Assembly (NCBI GenBank): GCA_945860265.1
Contig: CAMAQF010000006.1
Coordinates: forward strand, 1 to 64,000
Source: Emticicia agri
GTDB taxonomy: Bacteria; Bacteroidota; Bacteroidia; Cytophagales; Spirosomataceae
Reading direction: 5' to 3'
Length of the DNA stretch: 64,000 nucleotides
Shown: positions 27,510-36,149 of the stretch, piece after piece
Layout: every line of letters begins with the position of its first letter
Position numbering within the stretch: the first letter of the stretch is position 1
Position numbers and translations under genes: made by a program
Notes under the pieces: generated by a model
The model's input: the letters and a program-made list of their open reading frames with translations, nothing else
Databases searched by the model: none
Told to the model about the DNA's origin: nothing

Positions 27510-27875
27510 TCATTCCCATTCTTGGAATCTGATACCAAGTTGCCTATCTGCGATTGCAAATTCTTTTGCACCCCAAGGTCTTACTGTAACTTTATTAAGA
27601 TTTGGGTGAAGTAGATGAGGATGAGATGATGCTATTGTTTCATATACTTCTTCAATATTATTTGTCACAAGTCTTAATTCCGGATTATGCTCTTTAGCTA
27701 ATTGGTCATCTTGAAAAAGCATAACGCTTATCCCATCTTTTTTTAGTACGCAATAAGGTTGTGAAGTATTCAAGTCTTTATGTTCAATTGAAAATTGTAG
27801 GCAATCCACAAATAATTTCAAACCGTCCGAAAGATTTGTATAAAATACACTGAGAACTAATTTTGTAAAAGTCAT
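27510..27875 (-). CDS. VOC (glyoxalase/bleomycin resistance) family protein
   Basis: A 121-residue cytoplasmic protein with the two beta-alpha-beta-beta-beta modules of the vicinal oxygen chelate fold: VLSVFYTNLSDGLKLFVDCLQF at the start (read in two parts), VLKKDGISVMLFQDD, then RLVTNNIEEVYETI and RPWGAKEFAIADRQLGIRFQEWE. The ending FQEWE carries the usual second-module acid. Substrate is unknown; the fold covers glyoxalases, dioxygenases and antibiotic-binding proteins. It stands in an accessory region with unusual non-coding flanks. Confidence 0.8.
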   Translation of the reverse strand: MTFTKLVLSVFYTNLSDGLKLFVDCLQFSIEHKDLNTSQPYCVLKKDGISVMLFQDDQLAKEHNPELRLVTNNIEEVYETIASSHPHLLHPNLNKVTVRPWGAKEFAIADRQLGIRFQEWE

Positions 27876-28148
27876 ATTCTTTTATTTGAGGTGACATTAA
27901 CAATAATCAGATTTATCTATTTTAGAACAATATCGCCCTGCAATGACCGCCAAGGAATAGGTATTACTGCAAATGTGGAATTTATTGCATGTCTAGACCG
28001 AAAATGTATTTCAATAAAAAATAAAAGTTCAAGCACAAAAACAACTGTCCATTGGTAATTCGTCCACCGAAACCGCTGCTGTTCGTGAGTTACAGCCAAT
28101 AATAACAAGGTATAGACAAACTTGCAGCATCACAGATGTTGAGCAGTC

Positions 28149-28910
28149 TTAGTTCCTTTTAATTTTACCGTCCTCTATCAATATTCTTTTCTCTTGCTTT
28201 AAAACTTCTAGTGTTGCATTAGGGTCATTCGCAGTACCAATTTCATTTATATACACAAGGTAAGTGTATGCATTGTTTTTGAAAGTTATTGATTGATTAC
28301 CGCCACTTCCCTCAAATTCTCTAACCCCATTTTCTATTATTACGTCTGGTTCACTTTTTGGATTTTTGATTTTCCAAGCTGCATACCTATAAATACCTTC
28401 AACCTTTTCGTCAATTCTTATTTTGTAGTTCTTTGTAAAAATCAAATAAGTCGGCTTTTGAAAGTCTTGAAGAGATGTTGGTAATTGATTTTTGTCAGCC
28501 TGAATTGCATTAGCCAGTAATTGTTTTTCTTTAGTCGATTGATAGTTAACAGAAATAATTTTTCCGTCATCGCCAATCCAAATATTTCCATCGTCAAACA
28601 TAATTCCACGCCAGCCAACCCTAGACCAATCGTTTATCTTTGACTTTATGACTTTATCCAAAAACTCTTTGTCAAAGATGTCGTCAAAGCGTTTGATAAA
28701 ATCATTTTTATCTGGCACATCTTTTAATGGGTATTCTTTCTTTAAAGGATAATATATGAAGTCTGCAATTTTTGTCTTGTTTTTTGTCTTAAAGGTATTA
28801 ATTAGTTTTTGGATGGATTGAATTTGATCTTTCTTTAGTTCACTTTCCTGTCCTAGTGCAATTGTCGATGTTGCGATAATAACTGTTAAAAAAATAAAAA
28901 TTGACTTCAT
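28149..28910 (-). CDS. Secreted hypothetical protein
   Basis: A 253-residue protein with a clear signal peptide (FIFLTVIIATSTIALGQE). The mature chain is lysine-rich, with IADFIYYPLKKEYPLKDVPDKN and later WRGIMFDDGNIWIGDDGKI and a C-terminal LEVLKQEKRILIEDGKIKRN. The layout (nuclear-transport-factor-like helix start followed by beta strands) recalls small secreted Bacteroidota or proteobacterial proteins of unknown role. I do not recognise the family. It stands alone, with 240 bp of non-coding DNA to the VOC gene on the same strand. Confidence 0.65.
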   Translation of the reverse strand: MKSIFIFLTVIIATSTIALGQESELKKDQIQSIQKLINTFKTKNKTKIADFIYYPLKKEYPLKDVPDKNDFIKRFDDIFDKEFLDKVIKSKINDWSRVGWRGIMFDDGNIWIGDDGKIISVNYQSTKEKQLLANAIQADKNQLPTSLQDFQKPTYLIFTKNYKIRIDEKVEGIYRYAAWKIKNPKSEPDVIIENGVREFEGSGGNQSITFKNNAYTYLVYINEIGTANDPNATLEVLKQEKRILIEDGKIKRN

Positions 28911-29966
28911 AATTATTCTTGTAAAATATTAAAAATTTCAAATGTTTTTTAGGATTACTGTTCATTTGTATTCGAATGACCAGATTTAGTACCTACTTTT
29001 ACCTCAATTTTGGAAACAATTTATTAGGCAAAGATTAATTGTAATTATCGTCCTTCAATTTTTTCTTATAAAACTACATTTTTTATTATTTTTTCAGCAA
29101 GCTCATTTCCCCAATTCATAATTTTCCCCAATTCAAATTTTTTTTATTTTTTCTTTTAACAAAAGCTGCATGAAGAATTCCTTTTAAATGTATACAAATT
29201 TTCAAACTATTTTCATCATTCGCAAGTTCTCTGTGTCAAAATTTTGAAAGTTCTGCTTTGTAAATGCTTTTTTAAAAACATCGTCTGCCATAATTGTTGA
29301 AATTGTTTCAAAGTCCTCTCAATGTTTGGTGAAATAAAGCTATTTGTCCAAACGAGTTTTTAATTCATTTTTTGTCTGCTTGAAATCTGGCCTTTAAAGT
29401 TAAATAAAAGTTAGTTTCTAGAAAAAAACACGCTATTTTGGTTTTTAAGTATTATGTAATGTTCCGCTTTATTTTTTATACGTTAATTTTCGTAATCGTC
29501 AAAAGTAAAATCTTAAATTCCGATGTAATAAACAGATTTTAAATTGCAGATCCATTCTACTTTTTATCCCTTTTTACGAATTAACCGTTCAATCAAGACC
29601 TTTTGTACGAGACCAAGATGGAATTAGACCGTCAAACTCAAACATCTAAAAATTACCTTAAAACTATAAATTCATTTACTTCATTCAAATCATAAAATTT
29701 TGCGGATGAATGTCTTTAGGTAAATAATCATTTAATAAATTCAATTTATCACTTACTGGTTTTTTTTGCTCGTTTTTTATTTTTTGGTCAGGCAGCGTTT
29801 CGCTAGGCTACGTCCAATTTAATGCTTTGTTCTTAATCATGGTGTTCTTAGATTAGCCCAATTTGCAGAGGCCAAGCCCCCTCGGGTCTCGTGCCGAAGA
29901 ACCGAAGGGAACGAGAGCCAGAGTATTTGAAGATTTTTCTGGACTTAAATGGTGTTTTACCATCAA
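28911..29966. other. 1-kb non-coding stretch with decayed sequence and a GC-rich patch
   Basis: No intact open frame of useful length is present. On the minus strand near 29190-29300 a frame fragment reads MADDVFKKAFTKQNFQNFD, interrupted by stops nearby, which may be a dead gene. At 29874-29931 there is a GC-rich, hairpin-capable patch (tctcgt...acgaga arms) quite unlike the AT-rich surroundings. The 3' end abuts the OsmC gene. Confidence 0.5.
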
Positions 29967-30497
29967 TTAATCAATTAGCATTACATTTATACTGTCAGTA
30001 ATGGTACGATAATTTGGTGAAAAATGCTGAACATTTTTAATAATTTCATTGTATTGTTCTTTAGTTCCGCTTCCCTGCACATCAAAGTTAAATTCAATTT
30101 TATCAAATCCAATAGGAGCAGCTGCATCTACATTTAAAAAACCTCTTAAATTCAAGGCTCCTTTAATGGTTAATTTTACACTGTCTAACTTAATATCTTT
30201 GGTGGAAGCCGCTACCACAAAACCGACCATCATACATCCTGCCATACCTCCTAGCAAATAGTCTTGTGGGGTTGGGAAACTATTGCTTCCGAGCAACTCA
30301 TTCGGTTCGTCTATGGTGAAGTCGAAATTTTTGACAACTTCAGTAGATCCTATTTGTTGGTTATGGGTTGATACTCGTGTTTTAGTGCCACCAAGCCATT
30401 CTGCTGTAATTCCATAAGCAGAAATAGCTTCTTCTTTTTGTTTCGTGATCAGCTCAATGTATTGAGCTAATCCATCTAAATTTATTCCGTTTAACAT
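29967..30497 (-). CDS. OsmC-family peroxide/thiol-stress protein
   Basis: A 176-residue cytoplasmic protein of the OsmC/Ohr fold. Visible segments are EPNELLGSNSFPTPQDYLLGGMAGCM, read in parts, with the conserved cysteine in GGMAGCMMV, and VKLTIKGALNLRG strands followed by PIGFDKIEFNFDVQG. Family members reduce organic hydroperoxides or bind related thiol-reactive compounds; the second catalytic cysteine expected near HFSPNYRTI is replaced (S-P-N instead of C-P), so peroxidase activity is doubtful. The ATG at 30497 is preferred over an upstream start at 30563. It is the last of four minus-strand genes with redox themes. Confidence 0.8.
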   Translation of the reverse strand: MLNGINLDGLAQYIELITKQKEEAISAYGITAEWLGGTKTRVSTHNQQIGSTEVVKNFDFTIDEPNELLGSNSFPTPQDYLLGGMAGCMMVGFVVAASTKDIKLDSVKLTIKGALNLRGFLNVDAAAPIGFDKIEFNFDVQGSGTKEQYNEIIKNVQHFSPNYRTITDSINVMLID

Positions 30498-30520
30498 TTT
30501 ATATTTTTTTAAGTGTTTCT

Positions 30521-30907
30521 TTATTTCTTTAATTTGTAGCCTACTCCAAATCCTAACTGCCAACTTCCATTTTGAGTATTTGTCTTAGTTTTATAGTATA
30601 GAGGCAGCTGTAATGCAAATGATTTATAGTTATAAGTAAATCCAATTCCTAGACTCGGAGTTACTAATGAGTTCTTCGTAATTCCATTATCTTCTTTAAA
30701 TCGAAGAGATGGTAAAACGCCAATCATCAAATCTGATGAGCCCCTTTGTAGTTTTATTGCTGAACCTGTAAAATTTAAATAAGCTCCTTTGTCCACGTAT
30801 CCGACTACAATAGTTCCATTAGATATAAGTGCACTCACTTTAGTCTTTTGCGAAAACAATAAATTACTGCATAAAAGAAAAATAATAATGATCAATAATG
30901 ATTTCAT
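30521..30907 (-). CDS. Small secreted beta-barrel-like protein
   Basis: A 128-residue protein with a signal peptide (LLIIIIFLLCSNLLFSQ). The mature chain alternates hydrophobic and polar residues (YLNFTGSAIKLQRG, LMIGVLPSLRF, LGIGFTYNYKSFALQLPLYY) and ends LGFGVGYKLKK, as in small outer-membrane barrels. It lies 23 bp upstream of the OsmC gene and 62 bp downstream of the PfpI gene on the same strand, so it is probably co-transcribed. No specific function is known. Confidence 0.65.
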   Translation of the reverse strand: MKSLLIIIIFLLCSNLLFSQKTKVSALISNGTIVVGYVDKGAYLNFTGSAIKLQRGSSDLMIGVLPSLRFKEDNGITKNSLVTPSLGIGFTYNYKSFALQLPLYYKTKTNTQNGSWQLGFGVGYKLKK

Positions 30908-30969
30908 ATTTTTAAAGTCTAAAAAAATAGAGTGGAATACATACAAAAAATTCCACTCTATTAAATCAC

Positions 30970-31746
30970 TTATTTTTTCAATCTATCTCTCAAAGCTTCT
31001 GCTAATGGTGCTGCAGATGCAGGGCTTTGACCTGTCATTAATGCTCCATCTACTACTACATTTGGTGCCCAGTTGGTTACACTTTTGTAATTAGCTCCTC
31101 TTCTTTTTAGTTCTTGTTCTAATGAAAACAATAAATGACGGTCTAATTCTATTTCTGCATCTTCAGAATCTTTAAATCCCGTAAGATTTAAACCCTCTAC
31201 TAAATATTTTCCATTAGTTAATTTTACGTCTCTCAAAATGGCGGGTGCATGACAAACCATTGCTATTGGGCGACTTGATTCAAAATAATCACGGATTAAT
31301 TTGATTAAATATTGGTCTGATGCCAAATCTGTTAGCAATCCGTAACCACCTGGTATAAATACTGCATCAAATGAGTTATAATCTACATTTCTTAATTTTC
31401 TTGTATGTTTTGCGGCAAATAAAGCTACAGGGTCTTTCAGAAACTTATCAGTGTATTGCGTAGTGAAAGGTATTTTCATACTGAATAAATCCACAGGAGC
31501 GTCTCCTCCGTTTGGTGAAGCTAATACTACCTCATATCCTGCCTCGGTTAAGATATAATATGGTGCTGCCAATTCCGTAAACCAAGTTCCTGTTTGTTTA
31601 CCACTTATACCCATATCATCATAAGATGTCATTACGAGTAATACTCTTTTTTGTTTGTTTATTTTATAAGAGGTATTTTGTGCATTGGCCAAAAAACCAA
31701 TGGTTACTAATAAAGCTAATGCTACTGTTTTTAATAAATTTTTCAT
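30970..31746 (-). CDS. DJ-1/PfpI family protein, exported
   Basis: A 258-residue protein of the type 1 glutamine amidotransferase-like (DJ-1/PfpI, Hsp31-like) family. It starts with a signal peptide (ALALLVTIGFLANAQN). The nucleophile cysteine is in AMVCHAPAIL near residue 165, with the preceding PGGYGLLTDL glycine-rich turn and the Glu in VLASPNGGDAP-type context. Family members act as glyoxalases, deglycases or chaperones, mostly in the cytoplasm, so the export signal is notable. It follows the thioredoxin gene by 11 bp. A decayed second copy lies just upstream at 32100-32868. Confidence 0.85.
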   Translation of the reverse strand: MKNLLKTVALALLVTIGFLANAQNTSYKINKQKRVLLVMTSYDDMGISGKQTGTWFTELAAPYYILTEAGYEVVLASPNGGDAPVDLFSMKIPFTTQYTDKFLKDPVALFAAKHTRKLRNVDYNSFDAVFIPGGYGLLTDLASDQYLIKLIRDYFESSRPIAMVCHAPAILRDVKLTNGKYLVEGLNLTGFKDSEDAEIELDRHLLFSLEQELKRRGANYKSVTNWAPNVVVDGALMTGQSPASAAPLAEALRDRLKK

Positions 31747-31757
31747 TTTGATAAATT

Positions 31758-32078
31758 TTAATTGTTAATAAGATTGTTTAATTTTTCTGTTAAAAAAGCT
31801 TTTGTTTGAGCTCCATTTTGTTTTTCAACTAATTGTCCTTTTTTGAAATAGAATAAAGAAGGAATACTTCTGATATTAAAACTTTGAGACAACTCGGGAC
31901 TTTTATCCACATTGACTTTGGCTATCACTGCTTTATTGCTAAATTCAGCCGACAAAGTATCTAGTGTAGGACTAAATGATACACATGGTCCACACCAATC
32001 GGCATAAAAATCTACAAGTACAACATCATTTGTATTGATGGTTTCTTGAAAATTTGAGTTATTTAATTGTAATGTCAT
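31758..32078 (-). CDS. Thioredoxin
   Basis: A 106-residue cytoplasmic thioredoxin with the redox motif WCGPC (residues 28-32) after VLVDFYADWCGPC, the cis-proline in RSIPSLFYF, and the usual length. It is placed 11 bp upstream of the exported DJ-1/PfpI gene and within an OsmC-containing set, consistent with a thiol or electrophile stress role. It is probably not the housekeeping trxA because of this accessory context, but that is inference. Confidence 0.9.
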   Translation of the reverse strand: MTLQLNNSNFQETINTNDVVLVDFYADWCGPCVSFSPTLDTLSAEFSNKAVIAKVNVDKSPELSQSFNIRSIPSLFYFKKGQLVEKQNGAQTKAFLTEKLNNLINN

Positions 32079-32099
32079 GATTTTTAGGTTTAATTTTTA

Positions 32100-32868
32100 T
32101 TAAATGGGTAAGTTTTCAGGCTTACCTTTTTTTGATTTTTGATACTTAATTTTTTTTAAAACATCTCTTAAAGCTTCGGCTAATAGTGCTTCAGATGCTG
32201 GACTTTTACCTGTCATTATAAATCCATCTACTACTACGTTTGATGCCAAGTTTTCAACACTTCTATGATTTGTACATCTTAATTGTAAATCTTGCTCTAA
32301 CAAAAATGGTTAATGAACGTCTAATTCAATTTCTGCATCTTTAAATCCTGTATGATTTAATCCTTCCACTAAATATTTGCCATTGGTTAATTTTCCATCT
32401 CTTAAAATTGCTGGTGCATGACAAACCATTGCTATCGGACGACCTGATTCAAAATAATCACGAATTAATTTGATTAAATATTGGTCTTAAGCTAAATCTG
32501 TCAGCAAACCATATCCACCAGTTATAAATACTGCATCAAGGGTATTATGGTCAACATTCCTCCATTTTCTTGTATGTTTTGCCGCAAATAAAGCTACAGG
32601 GTCTATCAGAAACTTATCAGTGCATTGTGTCGTAAAGGTATTTTCATACTCAATAAATCCACAGCAGAGTCTCTTCCGTCTGGTGAAAATACTACATCAT
32701 GTCCTACCTCTGTTAAGATTTAATATGGTGCAGCCAATTCAGTGAACTATGTTCCAGTTTGCTTACCACTGATCCCTATATCGTCATAAGATGACATTAC
32801 TAAAAGAACTCTTTTTTGCTTATTTATTTTGTAAGAAGCATTTGTTACAGTCTTTGATAAATTTTCAT
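32100..32868 (-). pseudogene. Decayed duplicate of the DJ-1/PfpI gene
   Basis: Read on the minus strand, this segment matches the intact PfpI gene along its whole length. It keeps the CHAPAIL nucleophile region, the SPASEALLAEALRDVLKK ending and the KINKQKRVLLV beginning. It has lost about 40 bp of the signal peptide and carries several stops and frameshifts, for example near 32312, 32489 and 32639. Only the last 67 codons remain open. The thioredoxin gene lies between the two copies, so a PfpI duplication around it is likely. Confidence 0.88.
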
Positions 32869-32907
32869 TTTTTTTAATTTTGATTGTTAATAATTGTTGA
32901 TTTATTT

Positions 32908-33062
32908 ATTACTGCCATTACTGATCCATCAATGTCACATATAAGCTCCCATTAACTATAGGTTTTCATTCGGTAATAAAAATGAAATAGTTTTGGCAAT
33001 GTCTTTTGGTCTTCCTACTCTTACTGTCGAATCCTTACAAGATTTTTTCAATAGATTTTCCA
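32908..33062 (-). pseudogene. C-terminal fragment of a short-chain dehydrogenase
   Basis: The minus strand from 33062 reads MENLLKKSCKDSTVRVGRPKD and then IAKTISFLLPNEN, followed in shifted frames by INGAY and DGSVMA. R-x-G-x-P-x-D-I-A-x-x-x-x-F-L is the well-known C-terminal signature of classical SDR enzymes, and the final NG-x-x-x-x-x-DG completes it. The catalytic part is absent, and stops are present. Confidence 0.75.
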
Positions 33063-33105
33063 TTTTCTTAGTCTTTTAAACTGTTACGTACCTAAGACGA
33101 CACAC

Positions 33106-33220
33106 CTAAAAAAAGATGCAAAAAAGTTCTATTATTTTTTTAATTATTCTCAAAATGCTTGTGTGAGTTGCAATTGAAGCAATAATTGCTCCTTCCGTAT
33201 AGCCACTAAATTGTGAGCTA
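33106..33220 (-). pseudogene. C-terminal fragment of a flavin amine oxidase
   Basis: The frame SSQFSGYTEGAIIASIATHTSI matches the last FAD-binding segment of flavin monoamine oxidases (usually G-T-E-x-S-S-x-x-S-G-Y-M-E-G-A). The 29 bases at 33192-33220 match 42109-42137 on the other strand at 28 positions, where a larger piece of the same kind of gene lies. The upstream sequence in this frame does not match the family, so the junction is at about 33220. Confidence 0.75.
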
Positions 33221-33404
33221 CCCGATAGTCCGCATTTGCAATGCTGGACTTTCTGAGCTGTTGGTTTGCAACTATCCATACTAACCTTAAAACCTATTGG
33301 CTGCTCGTTCATGTTTGGAATGGTCGCAGTGCAAATGCTCCTATCTCTATAAGTCCAGCATCACAGATGCGGACTAACTCGAGGACTAACGGGAGCGTTA
33401 AAGA

Positions 33405-33611
33405 TTAGGAATTAATCCCTAAATGTTTAGGGGGGTAAAGTGTAGAAATATCCACTTGATAAAATTTTGCGAGCTTTAATAATATATCAGCTTTTGGTTC
33501 GCTTTCGATGCGAGAATAACTACTTTGGTCAAGACCAATAGCATTGGCTACTTCAGCTTGTGATAAACCTTTTCGTAATCGGATATTGCGGCGTTTAGTA
33601 CCGTAAGTCAT
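33405..33611 (-). CDS. XRE-family helix-turn-helix regulator
   Basis: A 68-residue DNA-binding protein. The HTH reads IRLRKGLSQAEVANAIGLDQ followed by SSYSRIES, which is the standard Cro/C1 pattern, and the tail VDISTLYPPKHL is short. It has no extra effector domain. The divergent region upstream carries three palindromes built on TTGCA/TGCAA, likely operators. The gene that faces it encodes a possible secreted peptide. Confidence 0.87.
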   Translation of the reverse strand: MTYGTKRRNIRLRKGLSQAEVANAIGLDQSSYSRIESEPKADILLKLAKFYQVDISTLYPPKHLGINS

Positions 33612-33714
33612 AAATGATAGATTTGTCGGTTTTTGATCTTTAAAGCATAAACTAAAACAATTTAATCAAAATCAAAAAGCATAAAAAGGCATTTATGTTG
33701 AACTACGAAAAATT

Positions 33715-33814
33715 ATGCAAAATTGCATAACGATTATGCGTTTTTGCATAGGAATTGATAATTTGACCCTGCACCTTAGTGAAGCCAAAACCCAAAATTG
33801 CATGGTGCAATTTT
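33715..33814. promoter_or_regulatory. Three TTGCA/TGCAA-based palindromes, candidate operators
   Basis: Site one is atgcaa-aa-ttgcat at 33715-33728. Site two has atgc and gcat arms at 33736-33739 and 33746-33749. Site three is aaaattgca-tgg-tgcaatttt at 33794-33814, which could also act as a hairpin. They lie between the XRE gene (start 33611, minus) and the peptide gene (start 33843, plus). The shared half-site suggests control by the XRE protein, which is inference. Confidence 0.5.
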
Positions 33815-33842
33815 TGTTAAACCCTTTGGCAACACTAAAACG

Positions 33843-34064
33843 ATGGAAAGAATAACAAGTACAGCTTTTAGTAAGTTTGAAGGACGTGTGATTTCAAACA
33901 CAAAATCAATTACTGGAGGTGCTGACAAATTCCTTATGGGTTACAAGGATGGAAATCAAGATGTATGTATCTGGCAAAGACCAAATGGAAGCATTTATTA
34001 TATGGATCCAATAGGAGGCAAACTTGAATGTCAAAATGGTAAGTGGGTTGTTCATGAAAATTAG
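33843..34064 (+). CDS. Small peptide with possible double-glycine leader
   Basis: A 73-residue product. Residues 1-26 (F-S-K-F-E-x-x-x-I-S-N-x-x-S-I-T-GG) resemble the double-glycine leaders of secreted peptides and bacteriocin-like precursors in Bacteroidota. The 47-residue remainder has two cysteines (DVCIW and LECQN), several aromatics and GSIYYMDPIGGK. The ATG at 33843 is preferred to a TTG at 33798 that lies within a palindrome. No peptidase-ABC exporter or modification enzyme is seen nearby, so the assignment is tentative. Alternatively it is simply a short hypothetical protein. Confidence 0.5.
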   Translation: MERITSTAFSKFEGRVISNTKSITGGADKFLMGYKDGNQDVCIWQRPNGSIYYMDPIGGKLECQNGKWVVHEN

Positions 34065-34094
34065 AATGCCTGAAGCAATTATAACAAATAAGGT

Positions 34095-34275
34095 ATGAAA
34101 AATACATCATCAATTGCTCAATTCATTAAAGAAAACCGTAAGAATTTGAAAATTACGCAAGAAGAACTTGCTTTTAGCAGGGGTTGGGCTTCGTTTTGTG
34201 CGTGAATTAGAACAATGTAAGACTACTCTTAAACTTGATAAAGTGAACCAAGTGCTTGATTTATTTGGTAGTTAA
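34095..34275 (+). pseudogene. HipB-like XRE antitoxin with a frameshift
   Basis: The frame starts MKNTSSIAQFIKENRKNLKI, continuing TQEELA, and shifts within a T run at about 34172-34175. The other frame continues AGVGLRFVRELEQCKTTLKL and DKVNQVLDLFGS. Together these make a standard HipB-type helix-turn-helix antitoxin (T-Q-E-E-L-A-x-x-A-G-V-G-x-R-F-V-R-E-L-E). One missing or extra base breaks the gene. Confidence 0.85.
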
Positions 34276-34303
34276 TTGGGCGTAATCAGAAAGTAGGTAG
34301 CCG

Positions 34304-34600
34304 ATGAGTAGGATTGGAAAAGTCTTTTATCAAACAGTCTTTGCTGGAATTATTTCAGAAGATGAAGATGGTTATCATTTTCAATATGATGCCCAATATC
34401 TAAATATGGCAAATGCACAAGCCATAAGTTTAACAATACCACTACAAAACAAGCCATTAAATAGTAATATTCTCTTTCCGTTTTTTGATGGCCTTATTCC
34501 TGAAGGCTGGCTGATGGATATTGCCATTTAAAACTGGAAACTCAATCCATGTGAAAGTATTGGCTTATTGTTAGCAGTATGTAAAGATTGTGTAGGAGCA
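34304..34600 (+). pseudogene. Truncated HipA N-terminal domain gene
   Basis: The frame reads VFYQTVFAGIISEDEDGYHF, then LTIPLQNKPL and LFPFFDGLIPEGWLMDIAI, where a TAA at 34529-34531 interrupts it. The same frame continues NWKLNP, then GLLLAVCKDCVGA, and stops being recognisable at about 34600 before the end of rimO. This is the Couple_hipA domain that begins HipA toxins. In Bacteroidota this part is often encoded separately from the kinase part; no kinase part remains here. It follows the HipB-like remnant by 28 bp. Confidence 0.85.
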
Positions 34601-34605
34601 CTAAA

Positions 34606-35913
34606 TCAAATCAAATCGCCATACAAATCAAATTCTTCAGCATTATTGATTTTTACATTGGCAAAATCTCCCATTCTTACGTACTGAGAAGCTGGTACAA
34701 GTACCTCATTATCAACTTCTGGCGAGTCAAATTCTGTTCTTCCAATAAAATAACCTCCTTCTTTTCTATCAAATAAAACTTTGTAAGTATTACCAATTTT
34801 AGCTTGATTTAGTTCGGCCGAAATGCCTTGTTGAAGCTCCATAATAATATCGGTACGTTCTTGTTTTACTTCAGCAGGAATATCGTCAGGCAATGTAAAC
34901 GAATGCGTATCGTCTTCGTGCGAATATTGGAAAACACCCAATCTATCGAAACGCATTTTTTCTACAAAATGATACATTTCTTCAAAATGCTCTTCGGTTT
35001 CGCCTGGATGCCCCGCAATTAAGGTCGTTCGAATAGCAATCTCTGGTATTTTTTCACGAATGGTATTTATCAAGGCCTCAGTTTTTGGTCGGTCAATGCC
35101 ACGACGCATGATTTTCAATATCTCTGACGAACCATGTTGCAGCGGCATATCGAGGTATTTACAAACGTTCGAGCGATTCTTAATCACATCTAAAATATCC
35201 ATCGGAAAACCTGAAGGATAAGCATATTGCAGACGAATCCAGTCAATGCCTTCAACGTCTGATAATTTATCAAGCAATTCAGCCAAATTTCTTTTCTTAT
35301 AAATATCAAGACCATAATAAGTAAGGTCTTGAGCAATTAGAATTAGTTCTTTTGTGCCTTTTTTTGCTAAATTTTGTGCTTGCAAAACCATCTCGTCCAT
35401 TGGGCGGCTTATGTGTCCGCCACGCATTAGCGGAATCGCACAGAAGCTACATGGGCGGTTACAACCTTCAGCAATTTTTAGGTAAGCATAGTGAGCGGGA
35501 GTAGTCAAAAGGCGTTCGCCAACTAACTCATGTTTATAGTCGGCTTTTAGTGTTTTGAGCATTCTTGGTAGCTCATTAGTGCCAAACCACGCATCGACTG
35601 TCGGTATTTCGACCGAAAGTTCGTCTTTATAACGATGTGATAAACAGCCAGTTACATAAACTTTATCAATAATTCCTGCATCTTTTGCATCAACATAACG
35701 CAAAATTGTATCGATAGATTCTTGCTTGGCATTATCAATAAAACCACAAGTATTAATGATAACAATATTGGCATCGTCTTTTTTCGATTCGTGTTCAACC
35801 TTAATGCCATTGCCTTTGAGTTGGGTATAGAGCACTTCCGAATCGACAATGTTTTTCGAGCAACCGAGTGTAACGATATTGATTTTATTTTTTACTATTC
35901 CTTTTGTTTTCAT
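34606..35913 (-). CDS. rimO: Ribosomal protein S12 methylthiotransferase
   Basis: A 435-residue radical SAM enzyme that thiomethylates an aspartate of ribosomal protein S12. The N-terminal UPF0004 domain has VTLGCSKNIVDSE, INTCGFIDNA and VTGCLSHRY with its three cluster cysteines. The radical SAM motif is AEGCNRPCSFCAIP, with the following MRGGHISRP. A C-terminal TRAM-like domain ends the protein. G-C-S-K-N and the S-x-P-x-x-x-E context separate RimO from MiaB. It appears intact amid the surrounding accessory debris. Confidence 0.94.
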   Translation of the reverse strand: MKTKGIVKNKINIVTLGCSKNIVDSEVLYTQLKGNGIKVEHESKKDDANIVIINTCGFIDNAKQESIDTILRYVDAKDAGIIDKVYVTGCLSHRYKDELSVEIPTVDAWFGTNELPRMLKTLKADYKHELVGERLLTTPAHYAYLKIAEGCNRPCSFCAIPLMRGGHISRPMDEMVLQAQNLAKKGTKELILIAQDLTYYGLDIYKKRNLAELLDKLSDVEGIDWIRLQYAYPSGFPMDILDVIKNRSNVCKYLDMPLQHGSSEILKIMRRGIDRPKTEALINTIREKIPEIAIRTTLIAGHPGETEEHFEEMYHFVEKMRFDRLGVFQYSHEDDTHSFTLPDDIPAEVKQERTDIIMELQQGISAELNQAKIGNTYKVLFDRKEGGYFIGRTEFDSPEVDNEVLVPASQYVRMGDFANVKINNAEEFDLYGDLI

Positions 35914-36149
35914 AGTCCCTCCGAGCTACATTCGCCCCAGCCCCTCTCTATTAAGAAGGAGATTTATTTATTTTATTTTTTGTAAAGTTCGGCAAAAATA
36001 CCTTGTTTTCCTATTCAAAAAGCTGGTTTTAAGTTGTTTTAGTGCAATTACGCCGAATCGCTTGGCAAGGTTTTATATATTGCATCAAAAAATGAATCTA
36101 TGGTTGAAAAAATGACTCGTTTGAAAGAAATACCAAAACTTAACCCTTC

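Noticed and set aside
27917..28108. 63-codon minus-strand frame between the VOC and secreted-protein genes
   Set aside because: Its composition is odd, with no motif, and it overlaps the non-coding block that shares a word with 33356.
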